Notes: generated by a model from the sequence alone, not told the origin. Counted from the stretch's first letter, positions 1 to 7,215 are shown. The stretch is 7,874 nucleotides of DNA from an uncultured Flavobacteriales bacterium (GCA_938084875.1 CALKFX010000058.1:1-7874); one strand, 5' to 3'. Numbers and translations are program-made.

Positions 1-327
1 GCTGTAGACTCTGTACTTTCCATTGAAAAAGAAATAACCGAACAATGGCCAGATGATAGAAAATATTCTTTTGAAAAAAGAGGACGGGTAACAATGAAAG
101 TATACAGTAGAGATTTTAGTAAAGAATATACCAACAGACTAAATAACATGCAAGAACGAAGACTAAAAGCTTCTATTAAAGCAGTTGGTTCTTTTTGGTA
201 CACAGCATGGATTAACGCAGGTCAACCAGACCTAAATGATTTAGCACTTTATGATGCGACTATCAATAAAGAAACTGAATTTAAAATTGATAAGAATCTA
301 AAAAACAAAAGACAACACAGCAATTAA
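1..327 (+). CDS. Zinc-dependent phospholipase C / S1-P1 nuclease-like protein, 3' part only
   Basis: The frame is open from the first base, so this is the last 108 residues of a gene that begins upstream of the window. An internal ATG at 94 is not the real start, because similar-looking protein sequence continues upstream of it. The segment resembles, from memory, the C-terminal end of Bacteroidota proteins annotated as zinc-dependent phospholipase C family (S1/P1 nuclease fold). Those share a Ser-Val/Leu-Glu-Lys-rich helix, an N-x-M-x-E-R-R helix (here NNMQERR, about residues 49-55), and the ending GSFWYTAWINAGQPDL (about 64-79). Family members of roughly 350-390 residues are normally exported, with His/Asp zinc ligands in the N-terminal part, which is not visible here. 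The substrate is unknown. The tail beyond GQPDL is polar and poorly conserved. The stop codon lies 1 bp from the stop of the convergent DUF4294 gene. Confidence 0.75.
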   Translation, partial: AVDSVLSIEKEITEQWPDDRKYSFEKRGRVTMKVYSRDFSKEYTNRLNNMQERRLKASIKAVGSFWYTAWINAGQPDLNDLALYDATINKETEFKIDKNLKNKRQHSN

Positions 328-328
328 A

Positions 329-958
329 TTATTTTTTTCTTTTTTTTTCTTTTCTATTTTGTTTTAATGCTTTTCTAGCTTCATCAGTCAAAGGAACTCT
401 TTTATAGTAAGTCATTTTTCCAGAATCTATTAGACCAATGGCTCTTTCCATTAGTAAATCTTCATTTTCGGAATCGTATTCACGTTTTAAATCTTGACCA
501 TTGACTAAACATAATGCTTGAAACCAAAAAGCTGTTCCTCCTCCACGATACTTTTGAATAATTTCATAGGTTGTCAACCCTGTAGATCTATAAATCATTT
601 TCATAAGGTAAATCCCTCTTTTAATAGACATCTCCTTAATCTCATTTCCAAATTCTTTCTTTAGAGTTTTATTGCAACTAGATAAATATTTTTTCCTAGA
701 ATATTTTCCTTCAATTTTACTCAGAGAATCCTCAAAAGTAGTCAACATAGCAGAGCAAATTTTGGCATAGTCGTAGACACTTTTGACATAAAATTTAGTT
801 CTGTTCCATTTTTTAACAAAAGCAGCACTTGAAGCTGTAATTTCCAAATCTGGAAGATATTGACCGAATAGAACAGAATCTTTATTTTCTAAATCTAAAT
901 TTTGAGAGTTAATAGTCAAATTGAGTAAAGAAAAAATTATAAGGATATAAAACTTCAT
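329..958 (-). CDS. DUF4294 family exported protein
   Basis: This is a 209-residue protein of a family common in Bacteroidota and without known function. Residues 1-19 form a signal peptide: Lys near the start, a hydrophobic core, then INSQ, a usual flavobacterial cleavage context. I therefore expect it in the periplasm or attached to the envelope. The DUF4294 core begins at LPDLEI (35-40) and continues through a Trp/Tyr/Lys-rich helix with VYDYAK (61-66). A helical region follows with MKMIYRSTGLTTYEII (119-134), then GGGTAFWFQ (139-147) and LKREYD (157-162). The last 15 residues are almost all Lys, Arg, Asn and Glu, encoded by A-rich sequence that includes a 9-base homopolymer. The ATG at 956-958 puts the signal peptide exactly at the N-terminus. 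A GGAG lies only 2 nt before it, too close for a normal ribosome site. The gene is divergent from the GWxTD gene. Confidence 0.82.
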   Translation of the reverse strand: MKFYILIIFSLLNLTINSQNLDLENKDSVLFGQYLPDLEITASSAAFVKKWNRTKFYVKSVYDYAKICSAMLTTFEDSLSKIEGKYSRKKYLSSCNKTLKKEFGNEIKEMSIKRGIYLMKMIYRSTGLTTYEIIQKYRGGGTAFWFQALCLVNGQDLKREYDSENEDLLMERAIGLIDSGKMTYYKRVPLTDEARKALKQNRKEKKRKK

Positions 959-1025
959 TACTCCAATTTATTAATTGTAATTGATTATGAAATTAAGTTT
1001 TAATAAATTTTAACTTATTAAAGCT

Positions 1026-1033
1026 TAAATTTG
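1026..1033 (+). promoter_or_regulatory. Candidate -7 promoter box of the GWxTD gene
   Basis: TAAATTTG matches the Bacteroidota -7 consensus TAnnTTTG exactly. It ends 5 nt before the ATG at 1039, so transcription would begin at or within a base or two of the start codon. No clear TTG -33 element lies 17-23 nt upstream; the region is only T- and A-rich. The match alone is weak in such AT-rich DNA. Its position in the divergent gap, and the same arrangement before xerD and hisS, support it. Confidence 0.5.
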
Positions 1034-1038
1034 TATCG

Positions 1039-2487
1039 ATGAAAACAGTATTTGCAATAATTACATTATTTTTAGTTAGCCCACTACATTCTCAAATTGA
1101 GGCCCTTTTTGATTTAAAGAAATTTCATTCTTCAGAGAGTAACTATGTAGAAACTTATTTATTTATCTACGGAAATACACTTTTTGAAAATCCAGACTCT
1201 AATTTCAATAACAAAGGGGTTGAAGTACTTCAATATATTGAAAATGAAAATAAACAAATAATTGCTCATGAAAAATATATAATTAAAGAACAATCCGATT
1301 ATGTAGAAAAGCAAGGGATTATCGACTTACAAAGATTTCCAGTCTCCAATGGCAGATTCACCGTCTACTTAGAAATAAAAGACATTAACGACACTAATAA
1401 CGCAGAAAAATACCAAGAAGAATTCTCAATTTTTGACACTGACGAACCTTATTTTTCAGATTTAGAACTACTGGATAGTTATTGGAAAGAAGTGGAAGGT
1501 GAAAATAATAAAAGTGATCTTACTAAGTCTGGTTACCATATGATTCCATTAGTAACCAATTACTTTGGAGATGAATTTGAAAAATTAGCATATTATTTAG
1601 AAATATACAATATGAATAATGTGGACAGTTCTGCATCTTTATTACTTAAACAATTTATAAGAATTAAAGGAACTGATAAAATAGCGGGTCAGTACAATAA
1701 AATTAAAAAAGTGCCTACTCTTGAAACATATCCTGTTTTAAATGTTTTTGACATAAATAATTTACCTACAGGAAATTACGAGTTATGTATTCAGCTAAAA
1801 GATAAAAAAAACGAGCTTCTCTGCGAAAGAATCATAGATTTTCAAAGAACAAATCTTAAAAACAGCATGAGGCTAGACAGATTGAATGCAGTTCAAATCC
1901 ACAATACATTCGTTTCTAGGATACCCGTAGATTCTCTTACAGAATCCATAAATTGTTTGTCCCCAATTGCTACTAGATTAGAATTAAATATAATTGACAA
2001 AAAAAATAATAATATTAGCGACACTTTAAAAAGACAGTTTTTATATAGTTTTTGGCTAAATAGACAACCAGAAAATCCAGAATTGGGATGGCTTAAATAC
2101 AAAGGAGAAGTGAAAAAAAGCGATCAACTTTTTGCAACCAAGGTAAGAAGAGGTTATGAAACTGATATGGGAAGAACATTCCTTAAGTACGGTCCACCAA
2201 ATACGATTACAGATAGACCAAACGAACCAAGTGCCTATCCCTACCAAATATGGCATTATTATAAAATTGGAAAGTTTAATAATAAAAGGTTTATTTTTTA
2301 TATGCCTGATTTAGGATCTAACGAATATACAACACTTCATTCCACACTTCAGGGAGAATATTTTAATAGAAATTGGAAAACAGATTTACACAGAAGAAAT
2401 ACCCCAGGAAGAAGTGTTGATAATATGCAAAACCCCAACGATAGCCAATGGGGAAGCAATAGCAATACTTTCTTTGTAAATCCATAA
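1039..2487 (+). CDS. GWxTD domain-containing exported protein
   Basis: This 482-residue protein carries a signal peptide at about 1-19 (MKTVFA, hydrophobic stretch, then LHSQ). Residues 20-330 are beta-rich and poorly recognisable. The C-terminal GWxTD domain is clear: FWLNR (338-342), a Lys/Arg-rich helix, GYETDMGR (372-379), KYGPP (383-387) and PYQIWHY (401-407), followed by RFIFYMPD. The name-giving tryptophan is replaced by Tyr (GYETD), a change I believe is common in Bacteroidota members. The family is named for this motif and has no established biochemical function; I expect a periplasmic or envelope location. The tail (450-482) is rich in Asn, Arg and Ser and looks disordered. The ATG at 1039 places the signal peptide correctly, and a TAnnTTTG box ends 5 nt before it. 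The glycosyltransferase gene follows after 3 nt in the same frame, so the two are very probably co-transcribed. Confidence 0.85.
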   Translation: MKTVFAIITLFLVSPLHSQIEALFDLKKFHSSESNYVETYLFIYGNTLFENPDSNFNNKGVEVLQYIENENKQIIAHEKYIIKEQSDYVEKQGIIDLQRFPVSNGRFTVYLEIKDINDTNNAEKYQEEFSIFDTDEPYFSDLELLDSYWKEVEGENNKSDLTKSGYHMIPLVTNYFGDEFEKLAYYLEIYNMNNVDSSASLLLKQFIRIKGTDKIAGQYNKIKKVPTLETYPVLNVFDINNLPTGNYELCIQLKDKKNELLCERIIDFQRTNLKNSMRLDRLNAVQIHNTFVSRIPVDSLTESINCLSPIATRLELNIIDKKNNNISDTLKRQFLYSFWLNRQPENPELGWLKYKGEVKKSDQLFATKVRRGYETDMGRTFLKYGPPNTITDRPNEPSAYPYQIWHYYKIGKFNNKRFIFYMPDLGSNEYTTLHSTLQGEYFNRNWKTDLHRRNTPGRSVDNMQNPNDSQWGSNSNTFFVNP

Positions 2488-2490
2488 GAG

Positions 2491-3510
2491 ATAGAAACTG
2501 CAGTTGTCATATTGAACTTTAATGGAAAAAATTGGCTTGAAAAGTTTATTCCAACATTCATTACACATTCGGAAAATGATGCAGATATTTATGTTATAGA
2601 TAATGGGTCATCAGATGGTTCTCTACCCTATCTAGAAAGCAATTTTTCTTCAATAAAAACCATCCATTTAGAAAATAATCTTGGATTTGCAGGTGGATAT
2701 AATGAAGGGTTGAGAAGAATAGATGCAGAATTTTTTATAATAGTAAATTCAGATATAGAAGTTTCTGAAAACTGGATTCCTCCTTTAATAAAAGTTCTAA
2801 AGAACAATACAAACATATCGGCTGTTCAACCTAAGATTAAGTCTTACAACAACAAAGATTATTTTGAATATGCTGGCGCTGCTGGAGGCTTTATAGACGC
2901 ACTTGCCTACCCTTTTTGCAGAGGAAGAGTTTTCGACAATGCAGAATTAGATAAAAAACAGTACGATACTTATTCAGAAATATTCTGGTCTTCAGGCGCA
3001 TGTATGGCAATCAAATCTAAAGATTTTAAAGAGGTAGGTGGATTTGATAAAGATTTTTTTGCTCATATGGAGGAAATTGATCTTTGTTGGCAATTAAAAA
3101 ATTTAGGAAAAAATATATTTTATACTAGCGAATCTACTGTTTATCATTTTGGGGGAGGAACTTTAAAATATAGCTCACCAAAAAAAACTTATTTGAATTA
3201 CAGGAACAATTTATGGATGATTCATAAAAATTTTAAGGGGGATATACCATTGTTTTTATTTATTCTGATAAGACTTATACTAGATCAAGTTTCTGGAATT
3301 AAATTAGTACTATCCGGTGACTTAAAAGGTTATATATCCATTATTAAAGCCCATTATAGCTATTTTATTAGCATTAGTAAATTGAATGATAAAAGAAGAC
3401 AATTTTCAAAATTAAATTTCCATGAGCTTAATGGATATTCTAGAAAATCTACAATTTGGAATTATTTTATCCTTAAAAAGAAAACTTTTTCTGAAATAAT
3501 TAAGCAATAA
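2491..3510 (+). CDS. Family 2 glycosyltransferase with apparent ATA start
   Basis: This GT-A fold, inverting-type sugar transferase is about 339 residues long and of the rhamnosyltransferase-like kind, probably acting on envelope polysaccharide or a glycolipid at the cytoplasmic face. Numbered from ATA at 2491, the first beta strand is AVVILNFNG (4-12). DNGSSDGS (37-44) contacts the nucleotide, NNLGFAGGYNEG (62-73) follows, and NSD (86-88) is the metal-binding DxD equivalent. The acceptor region carries EEID (194-197), with a Glu as likely base. A hydrophobic stretch near 253-274 could touch the membrane. Donor and acceptor are not predictable. The start is unusual: between the GWxTD stop (2485-2487) and residue 8 there is no ATG, GTG or TTG. 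The first TTG (2512) would delete the first beta strand, so I place the start at ATA 2491 as a best guess. The stop abuts that of hutH. Confidence 0.8.
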   Translation: METAVVILNFNGKNWLEKFIPTFITHSENDADIYVIDNGSSDGSLPYLESNFSSIKTIHLENNLGFAGGYNEGLRRIDAEFFIIVNSDIEVSENWIPPLIKVLKNNTNISAVQPKIKSYNNKDYFEYAGAAGGFIDALAYPFCRGRVFDNAELDKKQYDTYSEIFWSSGACMAIKSKDFKEVGGFDKDFFAHMEEIDLCWQLKNLGKNIFYTSESTVYHFGGGTLKYSSPKKTYLNYRNNLWMIHKNFKGDIPLFLFILIRLILDQVSGIKLVLSGDLKGYISIIKAHYSYFISISKLNDKRRQFSKLNFHELNGYSRKSTIWNYFILKKKTFSEIIKQ

Positions 3511-5001
3511 TTATAATTGTTCAGAAATAAATTCTTCAGATTTTTGCATAAGAGTATACATTATTTGGTCTTTCTCAATAAATGGAACTTTAGATCTGAA
3601 ATTTGAGAGCATTAGCTCTAGTTCTGGAGAAGTCTTTCTTGGCCTTCTAAATTCCATCGCTTGAGCTGCAGTCATTAATTCAATACTCAATATTCTCTTA
3701 ATATTTTCTACAACCTCCACCAGCTTCACTCCCGCTATGGAACCCATACTAACATGGTCTTCTTGTCCATTTGAAGATTCTATACTGTCTATAGAAGCAG
3801 GATGAGAGAAAATTTTATTCTTGCTTACTAAACTTGCTGCAGTATATTGAGAAATCATGAATCCAGAATTAAGACCAGGATTTTCAATAAGAAAAGCAGG
3901 GAGCCCTCTTGTCCCTGAAATTAGTTTGTAAATTCTTCTCTCAGAAATACTACCCAGCTCTGCTGCTGCAATTGCCATGAAGTCCATAGCCATTGCTATG
4001 GGTTGACCATGAAAATTTCCTGCAGAAATAATCTCATCTTCTTTATTAAAAACTAAAGGATTATCTGTAACAGCATTAATTTCAATAGTTAATTTAGCTT
4101 CAAAATCGTGGAATACATCCAAACTTGCACCATGAACTTGAGGAATACATCTAAAAGAATAGGGGTCTTGAACAGACTTACCATGAATTTGGTGTAAATC
4201 ACTTTTGTCCAAATTTTCTAAAATTTGTTGAGCACATTGGCTTTGCCCTTTAAAGCCTCTTAAAAGATGTGGTTTTGAATCGAACGGAGACAATCTACAA
4301 TTAAAGGCGTCTATGGAAAGTGCAGAAATTTTATGAATCCATTTAAATAAAGAATCGAGTTTTAAATATGCATAGGTAGCATGAGCACTCATGAACTGAG
4401 TCCCATTTAAAAGAGCCAAACCTTCCTTTGAATCTAATTCTAGAGTAGATTCTCCAAAAAAATCAAAAACGTCTTTAGAAGCTCTCTTAGACCCTTTAAA
4501 ATTAACTTCACCTTCCCCAATTAGTGTTAAAGACAAATGAGCTAAAGGTGCTAAGTCTCCAGAAGCTCCTAGAGAACCAGATTCAAAAACTACAGGCAAA
4601 ATATCATTATTGAAAAGAAAAATTAATTTCTCGACTGTTTTTAAATGTACTCCTGAATAGCCCAAAGAAAGCGCATTAATTTTTATTAAAATCATTAATT
4701 TAACGATTTTAGAATCTATTTCCTTTCCTGTACCACAGGCGTGTGATCTAACTAAATTGACTTGTAACTGCTTGAGATCTGTTTCTGATATTTTCGTATT
4801 GCATAAAGAACCAAATCCTGTATTAATACCATAAAAAACTTGCCCTTTACTATTTAGTTTTCTATCTAAAAAATCTCGGTTTTTATTAATTCTTTCTATG
4901 GACTTATTGGATAATTTTAATTTAAGATTTTTAGCAAGAATATTTTTAATATCAGTTAAGGTAAGTTTGTCTGGGGATATAATAAATTCTAATTCCTTCA
5001 T
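3511..5001 (-). CDS. hutH: Histidine ammonia-lyase (histidase)
   Basis: This cytoplasmic enzyme removes ammonia from L-histidine to give trans-urocanate, the first step of histidine breakdown. Its 496 residues are close to the usual length of about 500. The Ala-Ser-Gly triad that cyclises into the electrophilic MIO group is at 146-148 within GASGDLAPL. Other active-site residues are Tyr57 (YGINTGFG), Asn200 (NGT), Tyr280 and Arg283 (DPYSFR), and Phe330 in GNFHG. Two positions favour histidine over tyrosine or phenylalanine: His87 in RSHACGTG, and Glu414 in QEDHVSM, where tyrosine and phenylalanine lyases have other residues. A tyrosine lyase or aminomutase is therefore less likely. The ATG at 4999-5001 lies 6 nt after the hisS stop, so it is expected on the hisS transcript with coupled translation. 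No hutU, hutI or hutG is visible here. The stop directly abuts that of the glycosyltransferase. Confidence 0.92.
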   Translation of the reverse strand: MKELEFIISPDKLTLTDIKNILAKNLKLKLSNKSIERINKNRDFLDRKLNSKGQVFYGINTGFGSLCNTKISETDLKQLQVNLVRSHACGTGKEIDSKIVKLMILIKINALSLGYSGVHLKTVEKLIFLFNNDILPVVFESGSLGASGDLAPLAHLSLTLIGEGEVNFKGSKRASKDVFDFFGESTLELDSKEGLALLNGTQFMSAHATYAYLKLDSLFKWIHKISALSIDAFNCRLSPFDSKPHLLRGFKGQSQCAQQILENLDKSDLHQIHGKSVQDPYSFRCIPQVHGASLDVFHDFEAKLTIEINAVTDNPLVFNKEDEIISAGNFHGQPIAMAMDFMAIAAAELGSISERRIYKLISGTRGLPAFLIENPGLNSGFMISQYTAASLVSKNKIFSHPASIDSIESSNGQEDHVSMGSIAGVKLVEVVENIKRILSIELMTAAQAMEFRRPRKTSPELELMLSNFRSKVPFIEKDQIMYTLMQKSEEFISEQL

Positions 5002-5007
5002 TTTTGA

Positions 5008-6342
5008 TTATAAAATATCACTTAACAAACACTCTTTTTGCTCCCCTGTATCCATATTTTTTAATTCAACTTTCATTTCTGAAGAAAAATCTTCCTTAAT
5101 AAAAACAACCATAGGTATTTTATTGGAGTGCGCATATTTAAGTTGTTTTTTCAATTTGATATTATCTGGATAAAGAACACATGGAATATTCTTTGATCTT
5201 AAAAAATGCAATAACTTAAGTCCATTAATTGCAGATTCAGACTTATCTACAATCATATATTTGGAAGGCGTATCAAGATTATCAGGAAAAAGATTTAAAT
5301 CATTCATTAAATCATAGATTCGTTCCGCCCCAAAAGAAACTCCTACACCAGATAGATTTTTTTGACCAAAAACTTCTGTTAAATTATCGTAACGTCCTCC
5401 ACCTACAATACTTCCCATCGAATTATTATTCAATACCACCTCAAAAATTGAACCTGTATAGTAATCTAGGCCTCTAGCTAAGGAAAGGTTTATTTTAAGA
5501 TTATTCACCCCCAAAATTTTACAACTTTCTACCACATAGTTTAGTTCTTGTATTCCTTTTTGACCCAATTCGCTGTCCTTTAGTATATTCTCTAACCAAT
5601 GAAGAATTTCTGTTGGAGAATCTGAAAGATTAAATAGTTCTTCGAATAATTTTGCAATTTTTTGGTTTGGAATATAGTTTTTTAAATCTTGGATAACTTT
5701 TTCAGGACCAATTTTATCTACTTTATCAATAATTACTGTGATTTTAGAAAAATATTCCGTTGAATCACAAGACTCTATTAAAGAAGCTAAAATTTTTCTA
5801 TTGTTAATCATTATTGTGTGATCCCTAAGTTTTAGTTCATTTAGGATTTCTTGAACTAAGGATACCAACTCAATCTCACAAACCAAAGACTCAGAACCAA
5901 CAATATCTGCATCACATTGATAAAACTCTCGATATCTGCCTTTTTGTGGTCTATCTGCTCTCCAAACCGGTTGGATTTGGTATCTTTTGAATGGAAAAAT
6001 AATATCGTTTTGATGTTGAACAATATATCTAGCAAATGGTACTGTAAGATCATATCTTAATGCTTCATCGGAAAAATCGTGGTCTTTTATATTTTTAATA
6101 TTTGATTCTGCTAAAACTTTATCAAACTTTGCACCTCTTTTTAAAACTTTAAAAAGTAATTGATCTCCCTCAGTTCCGTATTTACCAGTTAGTGTAGAAA
6201 GTTTCTCCATAGATGGTGTTTCGATTGGAGAAAATCCAAATTTTTCAAACTTTAATTTTACAATATCAAAAATAAAGTTCCTCCTTCTTATTTCAGAAGG
6301 TGAAAAATCTCTAGTTCCTTTTGGTATAGAAGGTTTTTGCAT
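5008..6342 (-). CDS. hisS: Histidyl-tRNA synthetase
   Basis: This class II aminoacyl-tRNA synthetase attaches histidine to tRNA-His using ATP in the cytoplasm, normally as a homodimer. It has 444 residues, near the usual 420-460. The N-terminus KPSIPKGTRDFSP (3-15) is typical. Motif 2 lies at about 119-144 (Arg120, Arg128, and REFYQCD at 138-144). The two histidine-specific segments are ARGLDYYTG (289-297) and GGGRYD (314-319). Motif 3 is GVGVSFGAER (332-341), with the conserved Arg341. Residues from about 360 to the end form the anticodon-binding domain, with a K-Y-M-I-V-D start and a YPDN segment near 391-394. Everything required appears intact. The start at 6340-6342 gives the expected N-terminus, and a near-consensus promoter ends 5 nt before it. 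hutH follows after 6 nt. The TlpA-like gene is 60 bp upstream on the same strand, so some read-through from it is possible. Confidence 0.97.
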   Translation of the reverse strand: MQKPSIPKGTRDFSPSEIRRRNFIFDIVKLKFEKFGFSPIETPSMEKLSTLTGKYGTEGDQLLFKVLKRGAKFDKVLAESNIKNIKDHDFSDEALRYDLTVPFARYIVQHQNDIIFPFKRYQIQPVWRADRPQKGRYREFYQCDADIVGSESLVCEIELVSLVQEILNELKLRDHTIMINNRKILASLIESCDSTEYFSKITVIIDKVDKIGPEKVIQDLKNYIPNQKIAKLFEELFNLSDSPTEILHWLENILKDSELGQKGIQELNYVVESCKILGVNNLKINLSLARGLDYYTGSIFEVVLNNNSMGSIVGGGRYDNLTEVFGQKNLSGVGVSFGAERIYDLMNDLNLFPDNLDTPSKYMIVDKSESAINGLKLLHFLRSKNIPCVLYPDNIKLKKQLKYAHSNKIPMVVFIKEDFSSEMKVELKNMDTGEQKECLLSDIL

Positions 6343-6347
6343 GTTTG

Positions 6348-6379
6348 TAAAAGTATGAAATTATACAAATAAGTTGCAA
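6348..6379 (-). promoter_or_regulatory. Candidate promoter of hisS-hutH
   Basis: Read on the minus strand, TTG (6377-6379) is followed after 21 nt by TACTTTTA (6348-6355). That octamer matches seven of eight positions of the Bacteroidota -7 box TAnnTTTG, with the final G replaced by A. The box ends 5 nt before the hisS ATG, which would give a leaderless or nearly leaderless mRNA. The 21-nt spacer is longer than the usual 19 or so but within the accepted range. It falls in the 60-bp gap downstream of the TlpA-like gene, so it would let hisS be expressed independently. Confidence 0.4.
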
Positions 6380-6402
6380 TTAGCTCCGCACAATGCTAGT
6401 AA

Positions 6403-6945
6403 TTAAACTTTAATTAATCTTTTTTCTAAGTATTGCTCTATTTCTGAAAATGAAGTTTTAGAAAGAACGATATTTCCATCAGGATCAATTAAAAATTTAG
6501 AAGGAATTTCTAAAACACCATATTTATTGGCAATAGAAGAGTTCAAAACTATTTTATGGATTTGAACTACCTGCAATTCCCAATTAAAACCAAACTTATT
6601 TACAACCCTTTTCCATTTTTTTTCTTTTTTTTCTAGGGCAACCGAAAGAATTTCCAACTTAGAATTCTTGTCAAAAAATTTGGATTTATATTTCTCGCTA
6701 ATAGTAACTAATTCAGGAGCATTTCTAATACATGGTCCACACCAAGAACCCCAAAAATACAACAGTACGTAATTTCCTCTAGAATTGGAGAGTGAATAGT
6801 TTTCACCATTTACCAGCTGGGTGGTAAATTCGGGAGCTTTCTCTCCTATTTTAGCATTTTCAGAAAATGAAAAAATTAGATATAAAATTGTAAATACAGA
6901 AAAAATTACAATAGAAATTCTTAATAATAAATTTCTCTTTTTCAT
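6403..6945 (-). CDS. TlpA/ResA-like membrane-anchored thioredoxin
   Basis: This is a 180-residue thiol-disulfide oxidoreductase, probably facing the periplasm. An uncleaved signal anchor spans about 8-27 after the positive start MKKRNLLLR. The thioredoxin fold follows: GEKAPEF (34-40), YVLLYFWGSWCGPC (59-72) with the redox pair Cys69 and Cys72, and EIPSKFLIDPDG (146-157) with the cis-proline at 148. Proteins of this type in Bacteroidota reduce or exchange disulfides in exported proteins or assist cytochrome c maturation; the partner here is unknown. The frame extends upstream to a TTG at 6951, but the ATG at 6945 gives the usual Met-Lys-Lys start and I prefer it. The gene lies 57 bp beyond the tRNA-Ser terminator, so it should have its own promoter, but I could not identify a convincing one. 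The hisS ATG is 60 bp downstream of its stop. Confidence 0.88.
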   Translation of the reverse strand: MKKRNLLLRISIVIFSVFTILYLIFSFSENAKIGEKAPEFTTQLVNGENYSLSNSRGNYVLLYFWGSWCGPCIRNAPELVTISEKYKSKFFDKNSKLEILSVALEKKEKKWKRVVNKFGFNWELQVVQIHKIVLNSSIANKYGVLEIPSKFLIDPDGNIVLSKTSFSEIEQYLEKRLIKV

Positions 6946-7002
6946 GAGCAAATATTAATTTTTTTGACTTGATATTAATTAAAAATACCTATAATTCCAA
7001 TC

Positions 7003-7030
7003 AAAAAAAAACCTCGAATAATCGAGGTTT
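7003..7030 (-). terminator. Intrinsic terminator of tRNA-Ser
   Basis: On the minus strand a 9-bp perfect stem, AAACCTCGA paired with TCGAGGTTT, encloses a 4-nt loop (TTAT) and runs directly into an uninterrupted T tract. This is a textbook Rho-independent terminator 12 nt after the tRNA 3' end. It separates the tRNA from the TlpA-like gene. On the plus strand the stem is followed only by TTTAATTTTATTA, so termination in that direction would be weaker. Confidence 0.9.
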
Positions 7031-7042
7031 AATTTTATTAAG

Positions 7043-7127
7043 CGGAGAGTGAGGGATTCGAACCCCCGGTACACTGCTGCACAATAGTTTTCAAGACTAC
7101 CGCATTCGACCACTCTGCCAACTCTCC
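7043..7127 (-). tRNA. tRNA-Ser(UGA)
   Basis: This 85-nt serine tRNA reads UCN codons. The acceptor stem pairs GGAGAGT (5' end at 7127) with ACTCTCC (7044-7050), and G at 7043 is the discriminator base expected for serine. The D arm is TGGCAGAGTGGTCGAATGC. The anticodon loop CTTGAAA carries TGA, within a stem of GTAGT and ACTAT that includes one G-T pair. A long variable arm (GTGC paired with GTAC), the hallmark of class II tRNAs, precedes the T arm GGGGG-TTCGAAT-CCCTC. The 3' CCA is not encoded; CTT follows the discriminator, so a CCA-adding enzyme must supply it. All arms look intact. Confidence 0.97.
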
Positions 7128-7137
7128 ATAAGCTGGG

Positions 7138-7166
7138 CAAAAATAGAAAAAACATTTTTATAGCAA
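7138..7166 (-). promoter_or_regulatory. Promoter of tRNA-Ser
   Basis: On the minus strand TTG (7164-7166) and TATTTTTG (7138-7145) are separated by 18 nt. The second box is a perfect match to the Bacteroidota -7 consensus TAnnTTTG, and the spacing is near the preferred 19 nt. The -7 box ends 10 nt before the mature 5' end of the tRNA, leaving room for a short leader to be removed by RNase P. This is the best promoter in the window and supports the taxonomic assignment. Confidence 0.75.
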
Positions 7167-7203
7167 GTATTATTTGAAAATAAATTATAGAAATTATTAT
7201 AAC

Positions 7204-7211
7204 TATTTTTG
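7204..7211 (+). promoter_or_regulatory. Candidate -7 promoter box of xerD
   Basis: TATTTTTG is a perfect TAnnTTTG match and is the same octamer as in the tRNA-Ser promoter on the other strand. It ends 4 nt before the xerD ATG at 7216, so the transcript would start at or next to the start codon. No TTG is found at the ideal distance; the nearest TTTG (7173-7176) is 27 nt upstream, which is too far. Confidence 0.5.
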
Positions 7212-7215
7212 TGTA

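Noticed and set aside
961..964. GGAG before the DUF4294 ATG as a Shine-Dalgarno site
   Set aside because: Only 2 nt separate it from the start codon, too short for pairing during initiation, and the clade makes little use of such sites.
3511..5001. Tyrosine ammonia-lyase or aminomutase instead of histidase
   Set aside because: The family includes flavobacterial tyrosine lyases, but the SH at 86-87 and Glu414 in QEDHVSM match histidases.
4898..5173. 91-residue open frame on the plus strand across the hutH-hisS junction
   Set aside because: It is antisense to two clearly coding genes and follows from their AT-rich composition; no family signature.
6949..6956. AATATTTG on the minus strand as a -7 box for the TlpA-like gene
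   Set aside because: It lacks the first T of TAnnTTTG and ends only 3 nt before the ATG, placing the transcript start at or inside the start codon; no TTG at a fitting distance.
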